Notes: generated by a model from the sequence alone, not told the origin. A DNA stretch of 40,450 nt from Candidatus Obscuribacterales bacterium (GCA_019747875.1 JAIEQI010000113.1:1-40450); one strand, 5' to 3'. Shown: positions 17,077 to 26,239, numbered from the stretch's first letter. Numbers and translations are program-made.

Positions 17077-18381
17077 TTAATCAGCAGGCGTCCAGACGCC
17101 TGATCCGGAGAGCACATATAGATACTCGAAGTATTGGACAGCAGGACGTTTCTTCATGATGAAATCCTCGTCACCGTCGATGTGGAAGTTTCCACCTTCT
17201 AGTTCGGCGACGACTCGCTGCAAAAACTCGCCAAAGCTTTTACCCATTACAAAAATCGGATGTGCACCGCTCCCGAAATTTATTATCTGCCCGGCAGTAC
17301 CTTTCAATGCGGGCTCTAAATCAAGTCCGATGTGGTTGCCCCAATTATCGTGAGTAAAGGGGATCCACTTCTCAGCGGATAACATTTTTACATGGTTTGG
17401 AGGAAACGTTCGCAATCGTCCATCGCTAAGGCTTCCGTCATGTTCCAGTTGAGCTGCAACAGAAATCCAGTTCTCATACTCTCGCGCAATCTCCTCGAGA
17501 GGCAAGGGTCTAAGTCCAAAGAAGATGCCCAGAGAATCGTCTTCCTCCTGACCATCATACAAAGAATAAAAGCTCTTGAACTCTTCCGGCAACTGGCTAC
17601 CTATAAGGTCCTCAAGGCGAGCGAAATCAGCATCGGAAGCGCCAGCTCGCAAGCTTGAAAGCGAACGTGGAAGATTTTTGTCGAGCCAACGGGCAAGTCG
17701 GCCTGTCAAATCAGTGATGTTGAAGTTCGCGACCGGACGTCGCGATTTCCTCAAAGCGCTTTTGTTAGCACTGACTTCCTGTGAGTTGTTTGAACTAACG
17801 AGCTCCATCGAAGCGCAGGAGGGATCCGACTTTGCTATTAGTCGCTTCAATTTGGTTCTTGCATCACGATATCCGTTTGGCCGCAACTGCACAATCTTTT
17901 GAAAGTCAGCTATCGCTTCGCCGATATTGCCATGCTTTTCATACAGACTCCCGCGCAAGAAATACAATTCTGGATCTTGCGACTCGCGATAAATGGCGTT
18001 CGTATAATCGAAACTCGCCGTTGCATAAGATGGATCCATTTGCGCCCTGGCGGTCAATGCGGCTGGATGCCCCGGATCTATTTTTAGCGCGCGTTCCACA
18101 TCCAAACGTGCGCTGTCATGATTGTTCAATGCAACAAAAGCGCGGGCTCTGAAACCAATGGCATCGACGTTCGATTCATCCATGAGACTAGCTCTGGAAA
18201 AATCAACCACAGCCTTGTCCACCTCATTCAACACCAGATAGCAACGCCCGCGCCAAACAATGGCATCAACTGACTTCTCGTTAATGGTAAGAACTTTATT
18301 GAAAAAGGTTAGTGCTTTGTCTGCGTGTCCTTGCATGAGTGCCTCACACCCTTGCTTGAACAGACTATCGACGTAAGCCAC
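17077..18381 (-). CDS. TPR repeat protein with C-terminal SMI1/KNR4 (SUKH) domain
   Basis: 434 residues, no signal peptide. Residues about 1-195 are tetratricopeptide repeats (ALMQGHADKALTFFNKVL, then repeated A..Y..A...D.. patterns), a protein-binding scaffold. Residues about 235-400 match the SUKH-1 fold: LIGSQLPEEFKSFYSLYDGQ, LRPLPLEEI, WIPFTHDNWGNHIGLDL, and GKSFGEFLQRVV. SUKH domains are known as immunity proteins against polymorphic and contact-dependent toxins, but also occur in general regulators such as yeast Smi1. No toxin gene lies nearby, so an immunity role is unsupported here. It faces rlpA tail to tail and diverges from the secreted protein gene at 18570. Confidence 0.88.
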   Translation of the reverse strand: MAYVDSLFKQGCEALMQGHADKALTFFNKVLTINEKSVDAIVWRGRCYLVLNEVDKAVVDFSRASLMDESNVDAIGFRARAFVALNNHDSARLDVERALKIDPGHPAALTARAQMDPSYATASFDYTNAIYRESQDPELYFLRGSLYEKHGNIGEAIADFQKIVQLRPNGYRDARTKLKRLIAKSDPSCASMELVSSNNSQEVSANKSALRKSRRPVANFNITDLTGRLARWLDKNLPRSLSSLRAGASDADFARLEDLIGSQLPEEFKSFYSLYDGQEEDDSLGIFFGLRPLPLEEIAREYENWISVAAQLEHDGSLSDGRLRTFPPNHVKMLSAEKWIPFTHDNWGNHIGLDLEPALKGTAGQIINFGSGAHPIFVMGKSFGEFLQRVVAELEGGNFHIDGDEDFIMKKRPAVQYFEYLYVLSGSGVWTPAD

Positions 18382-18522
18382 GAGGACCGATCCTGCAAAT
18401 ACTTAGTAGGCAAGCCAATATTATCACTGACACTGCTTTCTCATTGATTTAGCGCGCTACTTTTGCAGGTGAAACTTTCTCAAGAAGCAGAACCGGTCCT
18501 AGAACTCAACAGCCTACTTGCG

Positions 18523-18528
18523 TATACT
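18523..18528 (+). promoter_or_regulatory. Possible -10 element for the secreted-protein operon
   Basis: TATACT lies 42 bases ahead of the ATG at 18570 in the divergent gap 18382-18569. No strong -35 box is seen at 17 bases. Confidence 0.35.
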
Positions 18529-18569
18529 GAAGCCATCGTTCGCTGTCAGCTCCTTAATGGAAGTTCACG

Positions 18570-20402
18570 ATGAAAAGAGCAAACGGCAAAACTTGGTCGT
18601 TCATTGGCATCAGCGCCATCGCATTGGTAGCTCAATCAATTTGTATTACACCGTTTTCATTTGCAGAGGACGGTGTTTTTTCGATGCCCAGCTTAGGCGG
18701 ATCTAATTTTGGTCAAATTCTTCCAAGGGGCCCATTCCAAGATTACAAATTAGACTCGCAAACCAGCGAACCAGCAGCTGCTGATCCGGTATCCATTTAC
18801 GAGAAGGAAGCACAAGCACCACCTTATTCGGAAAGCTTGCGTGAACAGCTAAATCGGACGGGACCGGCGGGAGCAGGAACGCCTCAATCTACAGCGCCAG
18901 TCTCGAAAACCAATGCCTGGTACAAGTTTCTTGATCCCAGCCTCAATCTGACACGTACTCTTGAAGAAAGCGAACGAAAAAATATCTTACCGATTGTCCC
19001 TATTCCACCGTCGATAAGTAAAAACGGCAAAGGCTCTGAATATGTTCACACAGTTATTTTGAGAGCAGATGCGAAGGCGGAATATGGTGCATTCAAAACT
19101 GGCTTTGGAAGCCTATTCGGGCGCTCAGGTTCCATAATTATGGTCACTAGCACAGGAAAAGCAACGAGAATTTTCAACGTTAACGGCTACGAAAGGGATG
19201 TGCTTTTCAAACTTTCCAACGGTCAAATCATAGCGATCGGACCTGGTTCGGAAATGATGATTTCGAAGAATTTGAATGCTAATGAATTGAACGCAAACGA
19301 TGGCATCGCGCGCAGGGGCTTCACCAGAACTATGCGTTGCGCCGAACTCAACATGGCATTCGCGCAATATTCATTGCCAAGCTTGCTGGAGGTGCCTGAA
19401 TTCCGTTTCTTCCAAAAGAATCAAGATCCCAAAGTATCGGCCAGCTTGCAGAAAACAGCTGATGCACTGGATTCGATGCGAGGCAACGAAGGCTTCCATA
19501 AAGTTCTTTCACAACAAGAGCAACTTGTAAAACGCCAAAAGTCCAAAGAGCATGATCAAGCTGAATCCAGACAAGCTCCATCCAACCGGCTCGGCAATGC
19601 CGCTGTCATCGCACAAACGATCAAACCAAGTAACGCAAGCACAGCAGCTTTATCAAAAAACAACTCAATGTCCACAGCAGAGAGAAATGCTATCGAGTTG
19701 AAGATGGCAGCGGCTGAAAAACTCGCAGCAGCGAAGAAGCTCGCAGAACGTAAAGCAGTCGAAAAGAGAGCAGCAGCAGCCAAGATCGCAGAGGCTGAAA
19801 AGAAAGCACAGTCAGAAAAAATAGCTGCGGCGGAAAGAAGGGCAGCAGCAAAAATCGCGCAGGCGGAAACAGAAAAGGCAGCACCGTCCGAAAAAATCAA
19901 ACTGGTCGAAAAGCAATCCAAGCCGAATACAAAACTGCAACACCTGGAATCAGAAAAATCTGAGAAGACCGCACTCTTGTCTCGTTTCTCGCTCAAAGGA
20001 TTACGCGGAAACAATGAAAAGAACAACAGCGATCAAGTTGCAATCAGCAAAGCTGATAAACCAAAAGAAGTTCGCGCAAAGGTCACGAACTTGGTTTCAA
20101 AACTCAAGCCCGCAGAGGATAACGAAGACGCAGCCAGCATAGTACCAAGCAATCTACCAGCTGATACACGTGAGCTCTTGATCCTTGCCGAGAAAAATGA
20201 AAAGCAAGCAAAAGATTTGCGGGTGAAAGCGGCCAAAAACAAAGAGTTCTCCGAAGCCTATTACTTGAGTGCGGAACAGCGATTGCACTTGTATAAAACG
20301 TTCAAAAAACAAATGAAGAAAGCTTCCGAGCTTGAGCTGACGGCTCGTGAAGCTCGAGACAAAGCTGCTATCGCGGGCAATACCAATCACTCAACGCAGT
20401 AA
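18570..20402 (+). CDS. Secreted coiled-coil protein of unknown function
   Basis: Family not recognised. The 610 residues start with a signal peptide (about 1-32, cleavage near SFA-ED). A beta-rich region at about 150-265 (VHTVILRADAK, GKATRIFNVNG, IIAIGPGSEMMIS) faintly recalls FecR-type domains but without a firm match. About 360-460 is an Ala/Lys/Glu coiled coil built from repeated AAAEKLAAAKK-like blocks, as in TolA-type linkers. The C-terminus (about 520-600) is another charged helix. The protein may bridge the periplasm or wall. It is followed seven bases later by a VOC enzyme and then a membrane protein, probably one operon. The ATG at 18570 gives the signal peptide at the right place. 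Confidence 0.7.
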   Translation: MKRANGKTWSFIGISAIALVAQSICITPFSFAEDGVFSMPSLGGSNFGQILPRGPFQDYKLDSQTSEPAAADPVSIYEKEAQAPPYSESLREQLNRTGPAGAGTPQSTAPVSKTNAWYKFLDPSLNLTRTLEESERKNILPIVPIPPSISKNGKGSEYVHTVILRADAKAEYGAFKTGFGSLFGRSGSIIMVTSTGKATRIFNVNGYERDVLFKLSNGQIIAIGPGSEMMISKNLNANELNANDGIARRGFTRTMRCAELNMAFAQYSLPSLLEVPEFRFFQKNQDPKVSASLQKTADALDSMRGNEGFHKVLSQQEQLVKRQKSKEHDQAESRQAPSNRLGNAAVIAQTIKPSNASTAALSKNNSMSTAERNAIELKMAAAEKLAAAKKLAERKAVEKRAAAAKIAEAEKKAQSEKIAAAERRAAAKIAQAETEKAAPSEKIKLVEKQSKPNTKLQHLESEKSEKTALLSRFSLKGLRGNNEKNNSDQVAISKADKPKEVRAKVTNLVSKLKPAEDNEDAASIVPSNLPADTRELLILAEKNEKQAKDLRVKAAKNKEFSEAYYLSAEQRLHLYKTFKKQMKKASELELTAREARDKAAIAGNTNHSTQ

Positions 20403-20408
20403 CTTCAA

Positions 20409-20798
20409 GTGAAAGCATATGGACTTACTCATATTCAGCTAACGGTGCGTGACCTCAAACGTGCTGAGAGTTTCTATCGAGAATTTATTGGTATGCAAGA
20501 AATCATGCGCTTCGGGGACGAATGCGTGATGCTTCGAACACCAGGTTCTCACGAAGTCTTTACTCTCAATGCTGATCCGCAGTATCACCACGATGCAGGA
20601 AAAATGGGTGGCATAGCTCATTTTGGTTTCCGCCTGCAAGAAGAAATGGACATGACTGACGTTTTGTCCCGAGCTGAAAAAGCGGGCGGCACAGCTATAG
20701 ACCAAGGCAGGCGCGGCAAAGACAAGAAAGAGACATGGGCATTCCTAAAGGACCCGGATGGCTACGAGATAGAAATATTTTGGATGCCGGCTGAGTAA
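20409..20798 (+). CDS. VOC-family (glyoxalase/dioxygenase-like) protein
   Basis: 129 residues, one vicinal-oxygen-chelate domain of two beta-alpha-beta-beta-beta modules. Metal ligands expected for the fold are visible: H8 (LTHIQLTV), a second His in IAHFGF and a Glu in GYEIEIFW, with the family signature FLKDPDGYEIEIF. The family covers glyoxalase I, fosfomycin resistance and extradiol dioxygenases; the substrate cannot be told. The only reasonable start is GTG at 20409, seven bases after the stop of the secreted protein gene and with a weak ribosome site, so translation is probably coupled. Confidence 0.85.
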   Translation: MKAYGLTHIQLTVRDLKRAESFYREFIGMQEIMRFGDECVMLRTPGSHEVFTLNADPQYHHDAGKMGGIAHFGFRLQEEMDMTDVLSRAEKAGGTAIDQGRRGKDKKETWAFLKDPDGYEIEIFWMPAE

Positions 20799-20801
20799 AA
20801 A

Positions 20802-21425
20802 ATGGAGCTCTTTTTCGTAATTGGGAAAATATTGGTCTTCATTTGGTGCCTATATTTATTAGGTTCCCTGATCAGCAATTATTTGTTCCTGCCTGCCAGA
20901 ATAAAAGAAAAGCGTAAGCAGTGGACACGCAAAGATCCCCTCACGCTCAACATTCAGACAAAGAAGTACTCGGCACATGTGCCGATCAAAGATTGGTTTC
21001 TCCTTTCAGTGGGGCCGATACTGTTCTGTGGAATGGGCACCTTCTTTATGATTGCACTTGAGGCACGCACAGCAGAGGCAGCCGTTATAAAACACACTGT
21101 AGCCGGTGTAATGTACTCAATGGGAATACTCATCGGCGCTCTAGTTTTCCGCTGCGCAACCGTAAGCATCTCGGTCGACGAGAAGGGTTTGTCGGCACGC
21201 ACCATTTTCAAAAACAGAGTCTTTATCCCTTGGAACGAAATTGTCGCACTGGAATACCATCCCAATACCATGCGCGGTGCATATACCAAACTGTACTCAG
21301 CCAAAGATTCGATTGAATTCCCATCAATGGTGTACAAGGACGTGTATGAATTAGAACAACTTATCGAAGAGACAGCAAGCAGGTACGGAGTTGAGAAAGA
21401 GAAGGTCAATAACACTCTTTTTTAA
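20802..21425 (+). CDS. Membrane protein with PH-like C-terminal domain
   Basis: 207 residues. Three membrane helices (about 3-26, 65-86 and 96-117) are followed by a cytoplasmic beta-rich domain (about 120-195: VSISVDEKGLSARTIF, VFIPWNEIVALEY, DSIEFPS, VYELEQLIEE) that resembles bacterial PH-like domains, in which W-x-E-I is a common feature. The start lies three bases after the VOC gene's stop. Function unknown; by pattern it is related to the N-terminal halves of the two kinases at 28916-31890 (membrane helices followed by a W-NEI or W-SEL motif). Confidence 0.6.
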   Translation: MELFFVIGKILVFIWCLYLLGSLISNYLFLPARIKEKRKQWTRKDPLTLNIQTKKYSAHVPIKDWFLLSVGPILFCGMGTFFMIALEARTAEAAVIKHTVAGVMYSMGILIGALVFRCATVSISVDEKGLSARTIFKNRVFIPWNEIVALEYHPNTMRGAYTKLYSAKDSIEFPSMVYKDVYELEQLIEETASRYGVEKEKVNNTLF

Positions 21426-21442
21426 CCGGGACAAATGAAATG

Positions 21443-21519
21443 CGAAGGAGAAAGCTATTCCTTCGTAAAACGAGATCATGGCTTTCCCCTTCACAGACTT
21501 GCTTCGGTCTTTGAAGCAA
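21443..21519. terminator. Two hairpins between convergent genes
   Basis: CGAAGGA (21443-21449) pairs with TCCTTCG (21459-21465), and TTGCTTC (21499-21505) pairs with GAAGCAA (21513-21519). They lie between two genes that point at each other. Neither has a classical T-run, so they are called as likely transcript ends on position alone. Confidence 0.5.
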
Positions 21520-21527
21520 AGAATTTA

Positions 21528-21854
21528 CTAGAACAGACTGTTCAGCACCTGTCCAAACACATTCGTTGAACGGCGATAACCATATGGATAATTTCCATAT
21601 GAATCAACGTACGGTGTGAAGCCGTTTGGATAAAGTGTACTGTTATAGTACGGGTTATAGATGTTATTCACATACGGATTGTAGGTACCCGGCAGATAAC
21701 CCTGGGTCTGTGCTTGTTGATTCAACCACATTTGCATTGCAGCACGGTTAGCCTCGTAGCCGAAAGGGTCCCTTGCTTCTGCAGCCGGCATAGAAATCGC
21801 TGTTATTGCTGCGGCAGCGACTAGCAATCCACTCAAAGTGTTTCTCATAGTCAT
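21528..21854 (-). CDS. Small secreted Tyr/Asn/Pro-rich protein
   Basis: 108 residues from the ATG at 21854. A signal peptide (about 1-27, ending AAEA) leads to a mature part rich in Tyr, Asn, Pro and Gly, with repeated N-P-Y/Y-N patterns (GTYNPYVNNIYNPYYNS), and no recognisable domain. The longer reading from 21956 puts the hydrophobic segment far inside and has no ribosome site; the chosen start has GGAG at a usable distance. Likely a surface or periplasmic protein; Tyr-rich repeats may give adhesion or aggregation, but this is a guess. Confidence 0.6.
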   Translation of the reverse strand: MTMRNTLSGLLVAAAAITAISMPAAEARDPFGYEANRAAMQMWLNQQAQTQGYLPGTYNPYVNNIYNPYYNSTLYPNGFTPYVDSYGNYPYGYRRSTNVFGQVLNSLF

Positions 21855-22081
21855 AAAAGTGTCTCCAATATTGAGTCTCCAGATACATAGACTCAAATTC
21901 GCGAGTGAATATCCCCGACACCCGCCTACAATGAGGCTGTTGCTGATCAGCCTCATCTAACCGCCTATTCCTGCAGCCCAAACCCGTTGTCCCCAAAGTG
22001 AAAGGAAGATGTCCGAAAACTGCTAGTTTTTGCTCAACAGCGACGATAATATAGCTATGTTAAAACCAAACGGGGCAAGTC

Positions 22082-23497
22082 ATGTTAAATGAAGAAAGCT
22101 GCTATCAAGCGCTCATGACGCGTGACCGCCGCTTCGACGGTCTATTCTATATAGGCTGCAAAAGCACTGGTGTGTACTGCCGTCCAGTTTGCACTGTAAG
22201 AACACCTATGAAGAAGAACTGTAGCTTTTACAGAACAGCTGCGGCCGCTGAATGCGCGGGGTTTCGTCCGTGTTTGCGTTGTCGTCCGGAACATGCACCC
22301 GGCAACGCTTTGATTGATTCGGTCAGCACATTAGCGGCAGAGGTTCTGCAGCGAATTGAAAGCGGCGAATTCAAGGGCATCGAAGAAACAGCAAGCGATC
22401 TTGGTATCAGCGACAGGCACTTGCGTCGCGTTGTCCAGGCAGAGTTTGGAGTTTCACCTATTGAACTGTTACAGACTCATCGGCTATTGCTGGCAAAATT
22501 ACTCCTATGTGACAGTGCCCTACCGATCACCGAGATAGCTTTTGCAAGTGGATTTTCGAGTGTTCGCCAGTTTAACTCAGCTTTCAAAGACCGCTACAAT
22601 CTCAACCCATCAAATCTACGCAAGTCTGCCTCCACAAAACCAGCTGATCGCCCAATAAAGTGCGAGCTCGCATACAGAAAGCCACTGCCGTGGTCGCAGC
22701 TTATGAGTTATCTTGCGCTGCGGGCAACGCCAAAAGTAGAACATGTCACCGAAGACTCGTACGCCCGCACGCTAAATATTGGAAAACAAAGCGGCTGGGT
22801 TCGAGCCTATAAATCACGCGATAAAGAGACGATTACTATTGAGCTGTCCTCGTCGCTGGCTGCGGTATTGCCTATGGTGCTTCAGCGAATAAAAGATTTG
22901 CTGGATCTAAACGCTGACACCGAAAGAATCGAAGATCGGCTAGGCGAAATAACAACCACAGCGGGGTTAAGAGTACCAGGTGCCTGCGATCCCTTCGAGC
23001 TATGCCTGCGCGCAGTGCTCGGTCAACAGATTAGCGTCAAGGCAGCAAGTACTTTGATGGGACGAATAGCAGAGCACTACGGCAAGCCGGTTGAATGCAG
23101 CATACCTGAATTGTCTGTGCTAACGCCTAGCAGCACCTGCTTATCAGCAGCGAAACAAGACGATCTGTGCCGGCTGGGACTAACCGGTGCGCGAGCTCAA
23201 ACCGTGATCAACCTAGCGCGCGCAGAGAAAACCGGCAGCATAAGTTTTGAAGATCGAATTACTCCACAGGCTCAAATAAAGAGACTTAAAAACATCGAAG
23301 GCATAGGGGAGTGGACAGCTCAGTACGTCGCCATGCGCGCACTCAAATGGCCTGATGCGTTTCCTCATACGGATCTCGGTATCAAAAAAGCCCTTGGCGA
23401 AGACAATCCCAAAAAGATCTTGCAGTTATCGGAAAAATGGAGTCCATGGCGAGCTTACGCCACCATGCACCTCTGGTCATCACTTCACGCAAATTGA
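22082..23497 (+). CDS. alkA: Ada N-terminal/AraC/AlkA fusion: methylphosphotriester sensor and 3-methyladenine DNA glycosylase
   Basis: 471 residues with three parts. Residues about 5-75 are the Ada zinc domain that takes methyl groups from DNA phosphotriesters (C33, C37, C64, C67, in YCRPVC and CLRC). Residues about 85-185 are an AraC helix-turn-helix pair. The rest is an AlkA-type glycosylase that removes alkylated bases: AlkA N-domain (about 200-290), then an HhH-GPD domain with IEGIGEWTAQY and catalytic D431 in FPHTDLG. The order is the same as in known Ada-AlkA fusions, so self-induction by methylated DNA is likely. It is 12 bases ahead of ogt, forming an alkylation-repair operon. Confidence 0.94.
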   Translation: MLNEESCYQALMTRDRRFDGLFYIGCKSTGVYCRPVCTVRTPMKKNCSFYRTAAAAECAGFRPCLRCRPEHAPGNALIDSVSTLAAEVLQRIESGEFKGIEETASDLGISDRHLRRVVQAEFGVSPIELLQTHRLLLAKLLLCDSALPITEIAFASGFSSVRQFNSAFKDRYNLNPSNLRKSASTKPADRPIKCELAYRKPLPWSQLMSYLALRATPKVEHVTEDSYARTLNIGKQSGWVRAYKSRDKETITIELSSSLAAVLPMVLQRIKDLLDLNADTERIEDRLGEITTTAGLRVPGACDPFELCLRAVLGQQISVKAASTLMGRIAEHYGKPVECSIPELSVLTPSSTCLSAAKQDDLCRLGLTGARAQTVINLARAEKTGSISFEDRITPQAQIKRLKNIEGIGEWTAQYVAMRALKWPDAFPHTDLGIKKALGEDNPKKILQLSEKWSPWRAYATMHLWSSLHAN

Positions 23498-23509
23498 TTA
23501 GGAGAAACA

Positions 23510-24022
23510 ATGGACAGGTTCACGTTGATCGACAGCCCAATTGGGCAATTGCTCATTTGCTCGGATGGAATAAATCTCACCGGACTCTATACAGAGAAAC
23601 AGATTCAGAGCAAAGTTAAATTACTTGCTCCAGATAACAAGTGCAGTGTTGATGATTTGCCGTTGTTCGTTCAAACACAACGTGAACTCAATGAATATTT
23701 TGACGGTGCCCGGACGGAATTTTCACTACCGCTAAAACCCTACGGCACTGAATTCCAAAAGCAAGTGTGGCAAGAACTTCGCCATATAGATTACGCCACC
23801 ACTATTTCCTATGGAGAATTAGCTAACAGACTAGGCAAGCCAGCTGCCAGCCGCGCCGTCGGAAACGCAAATGGGAAGAACCCGATTTCCATCATAATTC
23901 CTTGCCATCGAGTAATCGGCACAAACGGAGCGCTAACCGGATATGCAGGCGGAATCGAATGCAAAAAGCGCCTCCTGCACCACGAAATAAATTGTTCGCT
24001 CAAACAGCTGGCTAAAGTTTAG
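23510..24022 (+). CDS. ogt: Methylated-DNA--protein-cysteine methyltransferase
   Basis: Repairs O6-methylguanine by moving the methyl group to its own cysteine, once per molecule. 170 residues. The winged-helix DNA-binding part includes YGTEFQKQVWQEL and ISYGELANRLGKPAASRAVGNANGKN in pieces typical of the family, and the active-site PCHRVIG carries C132. AGGAGAAACA precedes the ATG. The pairing with the upstream Ada/AlkA gene gives a two-gene adaptive-response unit covering O6-methylguanine, N-alkyl purines and phosphotriesters. Confidence 0.97.
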   Translation: MDRFTLIDSPIGQLLICSDGINLTGLYTEKQIQSKVKLLAPDNKCSVDDLPLFVQTQRELNEYFDGARTEFSLPLKPYGTEFQKQVWQELRHIDYATTISYGELANRLGKPAASRAVGNANGKNPISIIIPCHRVIGTNGALTGYAGGIECKKRLLHHEINCSLKQLAKV

Positions 24023-24168
24023 TTTTAGCGATCTATTCTTACTTAGACTAGTTTCACAAATATAATTGGATAACTTAAAAATGAGGCCTACGTAGTTCCC
24101 CGGATTGCGCCTCCGCCCCCTTGCCCCTAGTGTATAGGGAGGGATAAAGGCCTTTCCAGAGGCATCAC

Positions 24169-26178
24169 GTGAGTAGCTCGCTAGCAAAACCATCAAATAT
24201 GATGAATCGAGTCTGGGAAACCAGCTCTGCGTTGATTTCGAAAATAGGCGAAAAATTCAGCCTGGTTAAGGACCAAGCTCCGGCGGAGGATAGCGAAGAG
24301 CGCAAGGCAACCAAGGCTCTGGACTCGGCCAAAATCCAGGTGAGATTGTTAGCCAAAGAGGGCGAGCTTTCCAGCCTTCGCCGAATCGCAGAAGCCACAG
24401 ATGATGCTGATCTTGCCTCATTTACCGTTTCCTTCCTTGTAGACAAACTGTCTGAAGAAGAAGAGGAGGTAAAATCGCACCTTGAACATTTAGCCAGGAC
24501 CTATTCACATGCGTGTCTTCCGGCTCTGATTAGCCTTTTCAATAGCAGTGCAATAGAAATCGCACAACCTATATTGCTTGAGCGGCTTGCCAAAGGCGAA
24601 TATTTTTATCTAGTGAAAAACGAAAAAGCGCGAGCGATTCTTCTATTAGACGTCCTCGGCGCTGTTGACGAATTTGCAAATACTCAATTTTGCTTCGAGA
24701 ATTTCCCGAAAGTTTGGCACAGCCTGGCCGACAGACCCCAAGATCAAATGAACCTGCTGTCCGAGATCCTCGGTGATTTGAACCCGAATGGCATTCGCTA
24801 TCTACCGGATAACAACATGATACCGCAGGCGGTGAAGCTCCAGGCGTTGCATCTCTTGAACGCACTTCGACCCGCAAACTTCGAGAGAGCTCTGTGGTAC
24901 GCGACGCGCGACGAAGATGATGAAGTCGCCTATGCTGCAACCATGATCAGTACAGAATTCTGGCAAAGTGATGAAGGAAGAACGCCTGCTGCACTGGAAT
25001 CATTTCCAATGCTCAGCTTGAACTTTCTGTTCTATCTTTGTCAACAAAGTTCAACTTTTCACTGGCAAGGACCATCCGGCGTCGGTGAACTCTACACAGA
25101 ATGGAACCGAGATATGGACGAGCTCGATAGACTCGATCCAGTGCTCGACATTCACAGATTCACATGTTTGAAAAACAAAGCAGAACGTGTACGCGACCAG
25201 CTCATCAAGATTACAGAGAACAGACTGAATGCTCTTCAGCCCCTTATAGACACGATCACGAATTCATTACGCTTGCCACATGCTCGCATCAGATCTACAG
25301 AGGCTCCGGGAGTTGCAGCGGCTTATCTTGTTGGAACAGGAACCGTTGAATTTAGCAAGAATGTTTTGCTAGACGACAAACCATTGACCGAAGAATTCAT
25401 GTCTTCCATGCTTCACGAGCTTGGACATATGGAGCAAGACGTACTGATCATCCGAATGATGGCTGATCAAATCGGGCTTAAGTATGGACAGCACGGCGGA
25501 CAGATACGCGCCTTGTTTGAGTTGTACTCAGAAGTGATTGGCTATGTACCCGACAGCATCTTCCTTTTGGAGGTCTTGCGCCTCCGAAGAGATATTCCAC
25601 TAACCGAGGATGAACTGCGCCGAGCGAAGCGACTTATGGAGTCAGCCCGCCACAACGTGAAGTCTGCAGATGCAAACGCGAAAGTTAGCGAGCGCCTGGA
25701 GCATATTGACCAGTCCTATTTAGCGCTGAGCAACGGTACCTATGATTGGCAAATCTTGGATTGCCTGCGAGACGAGAAGAGCTTGAACCCCCTTTTCGAT
25801 GAGGGGCACGTACCGGCTATATTAATTGAAGAGGCTCGCAATTGTCGGCAGAAGGTCGACGGGCTGATTGCCTCACTGATTAGCTTGGATCAAACTGCTG
25901 TCGGATTGAGTTATAAACCATCGCTGATCAGAAAAGATAGCATCACAATTGCGAAAGAACTATTCCAAGCAGAACAAGCAGGTCCGCTTTCTCCGATTCT
26001 GGAACGATTCCGGATTGTACTTTGCCACATGTTGCAGGAAGAACTGAAGCGCCTCGATAAACGCGTCTCGGAAATTCGCCGCGATGGTTACCACGAAGCG
26101 GAGGCATACACAATCTCAGACCGCGTGGAAGTGATCGTTAAGGCTTTGCGGAAAGGATGGTACGTCTTTACGAATTAA
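24169..26178 (+). CDS. Unknown 669-aa protein with helical repeats and an HELGH metallopeptidase-like motif
   Basis: Family not recognised. No signal peptide or membrane helix. Residues about 45-270 are helical with a HEAT-like pattern (paired helices with A-L-x-x-L, for instance 225-262 AVKLQALHLLNALRP then DEDDEVAYAATMIS). After a helical linker comes a region that reads like a zincin: an edge strand GVAAAYLVGTGTVEFSKN (381-398), PLTEEF, then HELGH at 416-420, with a possible third ligand in ELYSE at 451-455. The order strand, P-L-T-x-E-x, HExxH resembles M48-type peptidases. The C-terminus is helical. The start is GTG at 24169 with AGAGG upstream. The gene stands alone; a 146-base leader with a CCCTA/TAGGG hairpin precedes it. 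The peptidase role is an inference from one motif. Confidence 0.75.
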   Translation: MSSSLAKPSNMMNRVWETSSALISKIGEKFSLVKDQAPAEDSEERKATKALDSAKIQVRLLAKEGELSSLRRIAEATDDADLASFTVSFLVDKLSEEEEEVKSHLEHLARTYSHACLPALISLFNSSAIEIAQPILLERLAKGEYFYLVKNEKARAILLLDVLGAVDEFANTQFCFENFPKVWHSLADRPQDQMNLLSEILGDLNPNGIRYLPDNNMIPQAVKLQALHLLNALRPANFERALWYATRDEDDEVAYAATMISTEFWQSDEGRTPAALESFPMLSLNFLFYLCQQSSTFHWQGPSGVGELYTEWNRDMDELDRLDPVLDIHRFTCLKNKAERVRDQLIKITENRLNALQPLIDTITNSLRLPHARIRSTEAPGVAAAYLVGTGTVEFSKNVLLDDKPLTEEFMSSMLHELGHMEQDVLIIRMMADQIGLKYGQHGGQIRALFELYSEVIGYVPDSIFLLEVLRLRRDIPLTEDELRRAKRLMESARHNVKSADANAKVSERLEHIDQSYLALSNGTYDWQILDCLRDEKSLNPLFDEGHVPAILIEEARNCRQKVDGLIASLISLDQTAVGLSYKPSLIRKDSITIAKELFQAEQAGPLSPILERFRIVLCHMLQEELKRLDKRVSEIRRDGYHEAEAYTISDRVEVIVKALRKGWYVFTN

Positions 26179-26212
26179 GTGAGGTTAAAAGCCCAGAGGC
26201 TGCTTCGATCCC

Positions 26213-26239
26213 AGAAGCGCCGGCATCCACCTGGCTTCT
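26213..26239. repeat. Degenerate class 1 palindromic element
   Basis: AGAAGC (26213-26218) pairs with GCTTCT (26234-26239), holding the AGCGCCGGCATC core seen at 107-119. The preceding TTCGATCCC is also shared with the left-edge array (97-104), so a longer ancestral unit is likely. It could end the transcript of the HELGH gene, whose stop is at 26178. Confidence 0.55.

Noticed and set aside
19556..20026. 156-codon Ser/Ala/Phe-rich open frame antisense to the secreted coiled-coil gene
   Set aside because: Complement of Lys/Glu/Ala codons; no domain, no ribosome site of note.
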